This document shows, in pieces, positions 60,361 to 64,000 of a stretch of DNA of 64,000 nt (positions are counted from its first letter, which is position 1; each line of letters begins with the position of its first letter). Origin of the DNA: Xenopus tropicalis (taxonomy: Eukaryota > Chordata > Amphibia > Anura > Pipidae). The notes beneath the pieces were generated by a model. It did not search any database, had not been told where the DNA came from, and saw nothing but the letters and a program-made list of their open reading frames with translations. The position numbers and the translations under genes are program-made. The stretch lies in assembly GCF_000004195.4 (NCBI RefSeq), contig NC_030679.2, forward strand, positions 26,277,712 to 26,341,711, read 5' to 3'.

Positions 60361-61069
60361 TTAAACACTTGCATGCTATCTTGTGGTCTTTAACACTCAC
60401 TGTCTCTGTAAAGATAAACTTTGTATGTACTTTAACATCTGAGGCCCGATAGAATCATATTAAAAAGGAATGAAACCCTTATATTCAAGCTAGTGCTCCT
60501 GCATAGTCCCCTCTCCTGGATGCAAGGTTTTCACTCTCTCTTAGAATTGGTTCTGCTGTTACTCCAGTATGCCGTTAGATTTATCACTGTTAAATTTTCT
60601 CCATTTATAATTTTTGAGCTAGTTAGTCAATATCCCTCTGTAATTGTTTTACAGCCCAATCAAAATAATTGTCTTTTATGAAGCTATCTTGTTTATCTAT
60701 TTGTTTTAATTAACATTATTAGTTATATTTATTCAGTAGTGTAGTGGTTTATTTATCCACCAGCAGTCTCATTCATTCTACAGATCTCTTTACAAATTCT
60801 TAACAATCCAAATGTCCCACAGGTCTCAATATAATTTTCAGCCTTCTAGGTACTAATGCCTTATACTGTTGTGTACTGGTGTATTTCTCACTGCAATATT
60901 GTTTGCCAATACACAGCTTTGATTCTCATAGAATAAAAAACGGAAAATGCTGGAAATAATTAAAAAATGGAAATAACTGTAACCATACCATGTTACAGAA
61001 ATGTAAACATCTTACCCTGGCAGATTGTAAATGCATTTGACTCTTAATATGTCAAGTCTAACAATTTAA

Positions 61070-61410
61070 AGGTGGCCATACACGCACCGATATTATCGTA
61101 CGAAACCTCGTTTCGTACGATAATCGGTGCGTGTATGGCATGTCAGCGAGCCGACCGATATCGCAGGAAGCTGCTGAAATCGGTCGGCTCGCCGATCGGC
61201 CAAGTTAGAAAATTTTGATCGGGCACCATAGAAGGCGCCTGACCAAAATTCTCCCTTCAGAGCTGAATCGGCAGAAGGAGGTAGAAATCCTATTGTTTCT
61301 ACCTCCTTACCTGCCGATTCAGCCCTGAATGGTGTGTGGCGGATCTGACGATGTTTCGTGCGACCGACGGTCGTACGAAACATCGTGAGATCGCCACGTG
61401 TATGGCCAGC
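61070..61410. mobile_element. Multi-hairpin MITE (aggtggccatacac ends)
   Basis: Starts after TTAA (61066-61069) and ends tgtatggccagc before CTAA-like sequence, apparently a mutated TTAA. It contains several consecutive hairpins: cgatattatcgtacgaaac with its complement, gagccgacc/ggtcggctc, aggaggtaga/tctacctcct, and tgaatcggc/gccgattca. It is CpG-rich and non-coding. Confidence 0.7.
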
Positions 61411-62267
61411 TAAAGATATATACTGCTAGAAGAAGTAGTATGGGGGTGGTAAAGCAAGAATGGTTTGCAAGATTTTTAAATAGATGAATAGATTTAAATT
61501 AAACCGTATCCCAACACAATTGTGCATCACTACATCTAAAAGCAGCCATTCTCTTCTACAATTAGGCATGGCACACAGCACTCTAAAAGCCGACAAAGAA
61601 TTAGGTGGATTTCATTTCTTATATTAATCTCCATAAATCCAGTGCCCCACACTTTACAAGGTGGTTCTCAACGACATGTTTTCTTATGTCCTAACTTCAT
61701 GCCCACGTAGCGCTACTGGGACCCTGGCAACTAGTTTCCCAGAAAGGTTCCAAGTATGTTATTATATTGTTAGCAGTGACCAGTTACAATGACAAGCAAA
61801 AAGTGTGGGGGTGTGAATCTCTATAAATCCTTGCCCAGTTGATGTAAAAGTACAATGTAGCTACTCCTTACATGCATAATACAGTGTAACTACACTGCGC
61901 ATTCCCCCTCTATACAGACATACTAAAGAGGCCACAGGTCTATGCACTCAATATTCCTAGTTAAATGAACTACTCAACAATACAGATTTCCCAAAGAAAT
62001 ATACAGTTTCCAAAATATATCAACTGCTCAGTTCTAACAAACTTTTTACAGAAGTAATTTCCTTTGTGGCTTGCTAACTATGAATAACAGAATATATGGA
62101 TAGGACATTCATTCTACAGTAAGTATTTAGCAATGACATTTAAGCAATGATGAAGAATATATTTTCAGAATGGAAAAATTGTTGGCAACCATTGTTCTGA
62201 CACAACAATAAACCATAAAAAGGCTAATAGATTTTATGACTTCCAGGAACCTATTGTAACGACATAC

Positions 62268-62351
62268 CTTCACTCCATGCAAAGGCAAATTACAGTTCAC
62301 ATCTGTGCAATAGTAAGAGATTTCATACCATTTCACACTATTATTATAATT
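62268..62351 (-). other. Weak exon-like candidate
   Basis: On the minus strand, ttatttcag precedes and GAAG|gtatgt follows an 84-nt open stretch (28 codons, phase 0 both sides) reading NYNNSVKWYEISYYCTDVNC and then NLPLHGVK. The Cys spacing is not enough to place it in a family. It does not match any Jade segment I know. Chance is the leading alternative. Confidence 0.2.
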
Positions 62352-63878
62352 CTGAAATAATAATATATTTGAGTTCAATGTAGGAATTCTTGAAACACTT
62401 TCCCATTTATTTTATTTAAGCATCAGAAATAATTTGATGTACTTATGCTATTCCTTCATGCTATGAATGGCAGATCAGGCAGCTGTCACCTTCATCATTT
62501 TGAAGGAGTGGCTAGTTTTCTGTTCAGAATTATGCAACTGAAAATTGAATATTTATAATAGGTGGATTCTATAAAAAAAAATTCATGTGGCAAAAAATTT
62601 TTTCCATTCACTTACATGTGGAGTGATGGCTAGAACTGAAAACTGGCTAAAGCACTTGTCAGATCTCCCATTTACAAAGTACACTACACATGACTAGCAG
62701 ATGGCTGTTCACACCGTACACTAAGCCACCAGTGTATGAAATTGGTTTGCAAACCTTTTTATTTGCCACGTTTTGGTCACAAAGCCAGTGGAAGTCGAGC
62801 TCTGTACATTACAGTTATAGCTTGTGTTAAGATGGGTAAATTGCACTTAAAAGAGACTGTGGTCAAAAGTAAAAGAAGCATTTCAACAGGTTTGAAATTG
62901 TGTAAACACTTATTTAGGACAATGCAGTTTTAGAACTGGGCCTATAAAGTAAGCTCTAAAAGAATGACGGGCTAGTACGTTTTCTTTTCTCATATCTCCA
63001 TCTTGCATATTCTGGAACGGTCTCTGTCTTGGCTTCTTGGCCCAAGAGTAAGTACTGTGTTGTTGGAGAATGGCAGCCAGTCAGACTAATACAAATGGAA
63101 AACCCGAGTCTGCCCATAGGCTGTACAGAGATACCATAAGTCAACACAATCATATGTACAAGGCACTATTTAGCAGCAACATTTTAAGGATCTTATGTAT
63201 GTATTTATTTTTATTAAACATATTAAATAGCAAACAAATCACTTGTTTTCCTTCTAGCCTGCAAATAAAAATACCATGAAACCATGACAACGGTTATTCC
63301 CCTAAGAACAATTCTGCAACAAGTCCTTCTTTAAGTGTACAATGGCCCAAACCTGTTTGAGAGTAATTTATATTTAACACAGGCCAAAGCTGCAAATAGG
63401 GGTATTTGGGCAAAGCCCCAGCATTGTCAAAGGCTGCCCACTGCACCCCTATGAGTCCCCCCATGCATACTGCTCCACCTCACTCCAGGGACTAAAACGC
63501 ATATAATCCGAGCCCAATTTTGATCTGCTTTTTCCAAGTGTTTTCATTCCTTAGCCATCCAAACATCTTGATGTATTTTTAGTGAATTTGTTTAGTCATT
63601 TTCTAAAATGCAAACAATGTATTGAGATTAAACTTGGCTTATGTGTATCTTTTTCCATTTCTCAACTACGAAGTTACTGCATAGGTTTAAACCTTTTAGA
63701 GAAAGAACAAATATGACATATAAACGCAGTAAAACTAGCAAAGCACTAACTATTTATAGGGATTTAACTGCCTTTTTAAAAAAAAAAAAAAAACCAGTAA
63801 AGCAAGGGGGCATAACAGGCATAACAAAATTTCTTCTCTATATATTAGTATATATTCACAGCAGTCTATGCAGGTACG

Positions 63879-63882
<4 letters not shown>

Positions 63883-63924
<42 letters not shown>
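63883..63924. repeat. TA microsatellite
   Basis: About 20 uninterrupted TA repeats. Confidence 0.95.
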
Positions 63925-63928
<4 letters not shown>

Positions 63929-64000
63929 ATTTAACTGCACTAAAACTTTATAGAAGTTCTGTATTAACAGGTTAAAAGGTGGCAAAATTCTAATTAATTG

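Larger units (their letters stand above)
38088..64000. other. jade2: jade2 upstream intron (or beyond), transposon-rich
   Basis: No further Jade exon was recognised between 38088 and the window end. I looked for the PHD1 and WVHVSCALWIPEV-type coding blocks on the minus strand. Either this intron exceeds 25.9 kb or short exons were missed by eye. Stretches with nothing recognised include 38985-42223, 46225-47995, 55940-57300, 57465-59640, 60365-61065 and 61415-62265, all AT-rich. Confidence 0.5.

Overview
This window is vertebrate nuclear DNA, most likely from a pipid frog (Xenopus or a close relative). The evidence is short exons with GT/AG splice sites, large AT-rich introns, two conserved animal genes, and dense TTAA-flanked miniature transposons of the kind abundant in Xenopus. 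Coding exons make up under 3% of the window. There is no bacterial-style operon, CRISPR array or recognisable tRNA/rRNA gene.

Two genes converge. The last three coding exons of the COPII GTPase gene sar1b lie on the + strand (1957-2060, 4189-4320, 7426-7542). The last four coding exons of jade2, a PHD-finger scaffold of the HBO1 histone acetyltransferase complex, lie on the - strand (38087 down to 25474). This tail-to-tail order matches the mammalian JADE2-SAR1B neighbourhood, which supports the paralogue calls. Both genes run off the window: the sar1b 5' end lies before base 1, and the jade2 N-terminal exons were not found up to 64000.

1-7.5 kb holds the sar1b exons and introns with several MITEs, including a CpG-rich foldback element. 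7.5-25.5 kb is the convergent intergenic/3' UTR interval. It contains hAT MITEs, a 34-bp minisatellite grown inside a hAT element, a 37-bp minisatellite, a 195-bp perfect duplication and an inverted pair of ZNF143/STAF-like sites. 25.5-38.1 kb holds the jade2 exons. Their introns carry a palindromic MITE with a five-fold 113-bp internal array ending 11 bases from a splice donor, a 156-bp hairpin, a possible LTR and an L1-like fragment. 38.1-64 kb is the jade2 upstream intron (or beyond) and is mostly transposon debris.

The most striking structure is at 49421-55222. A TTAA-type MITE, represented uninterrupted at 59897-60360, has been split by three later insertions: a foldback element that itself carries a 52-bp minisatellite, a CR1 LINE with a complete endonuclease/reverse transcriptase frame and an SGNH-esterase ORF1, and a further terminal-inverted-repeat element. 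I found no clearly new biochemical system. The most unusual items are this nested stack, the chimeric ORF1 it creates, repeated growth of minisatellites inside MITEs, and an orphan exon-like frame at 45652-45756.
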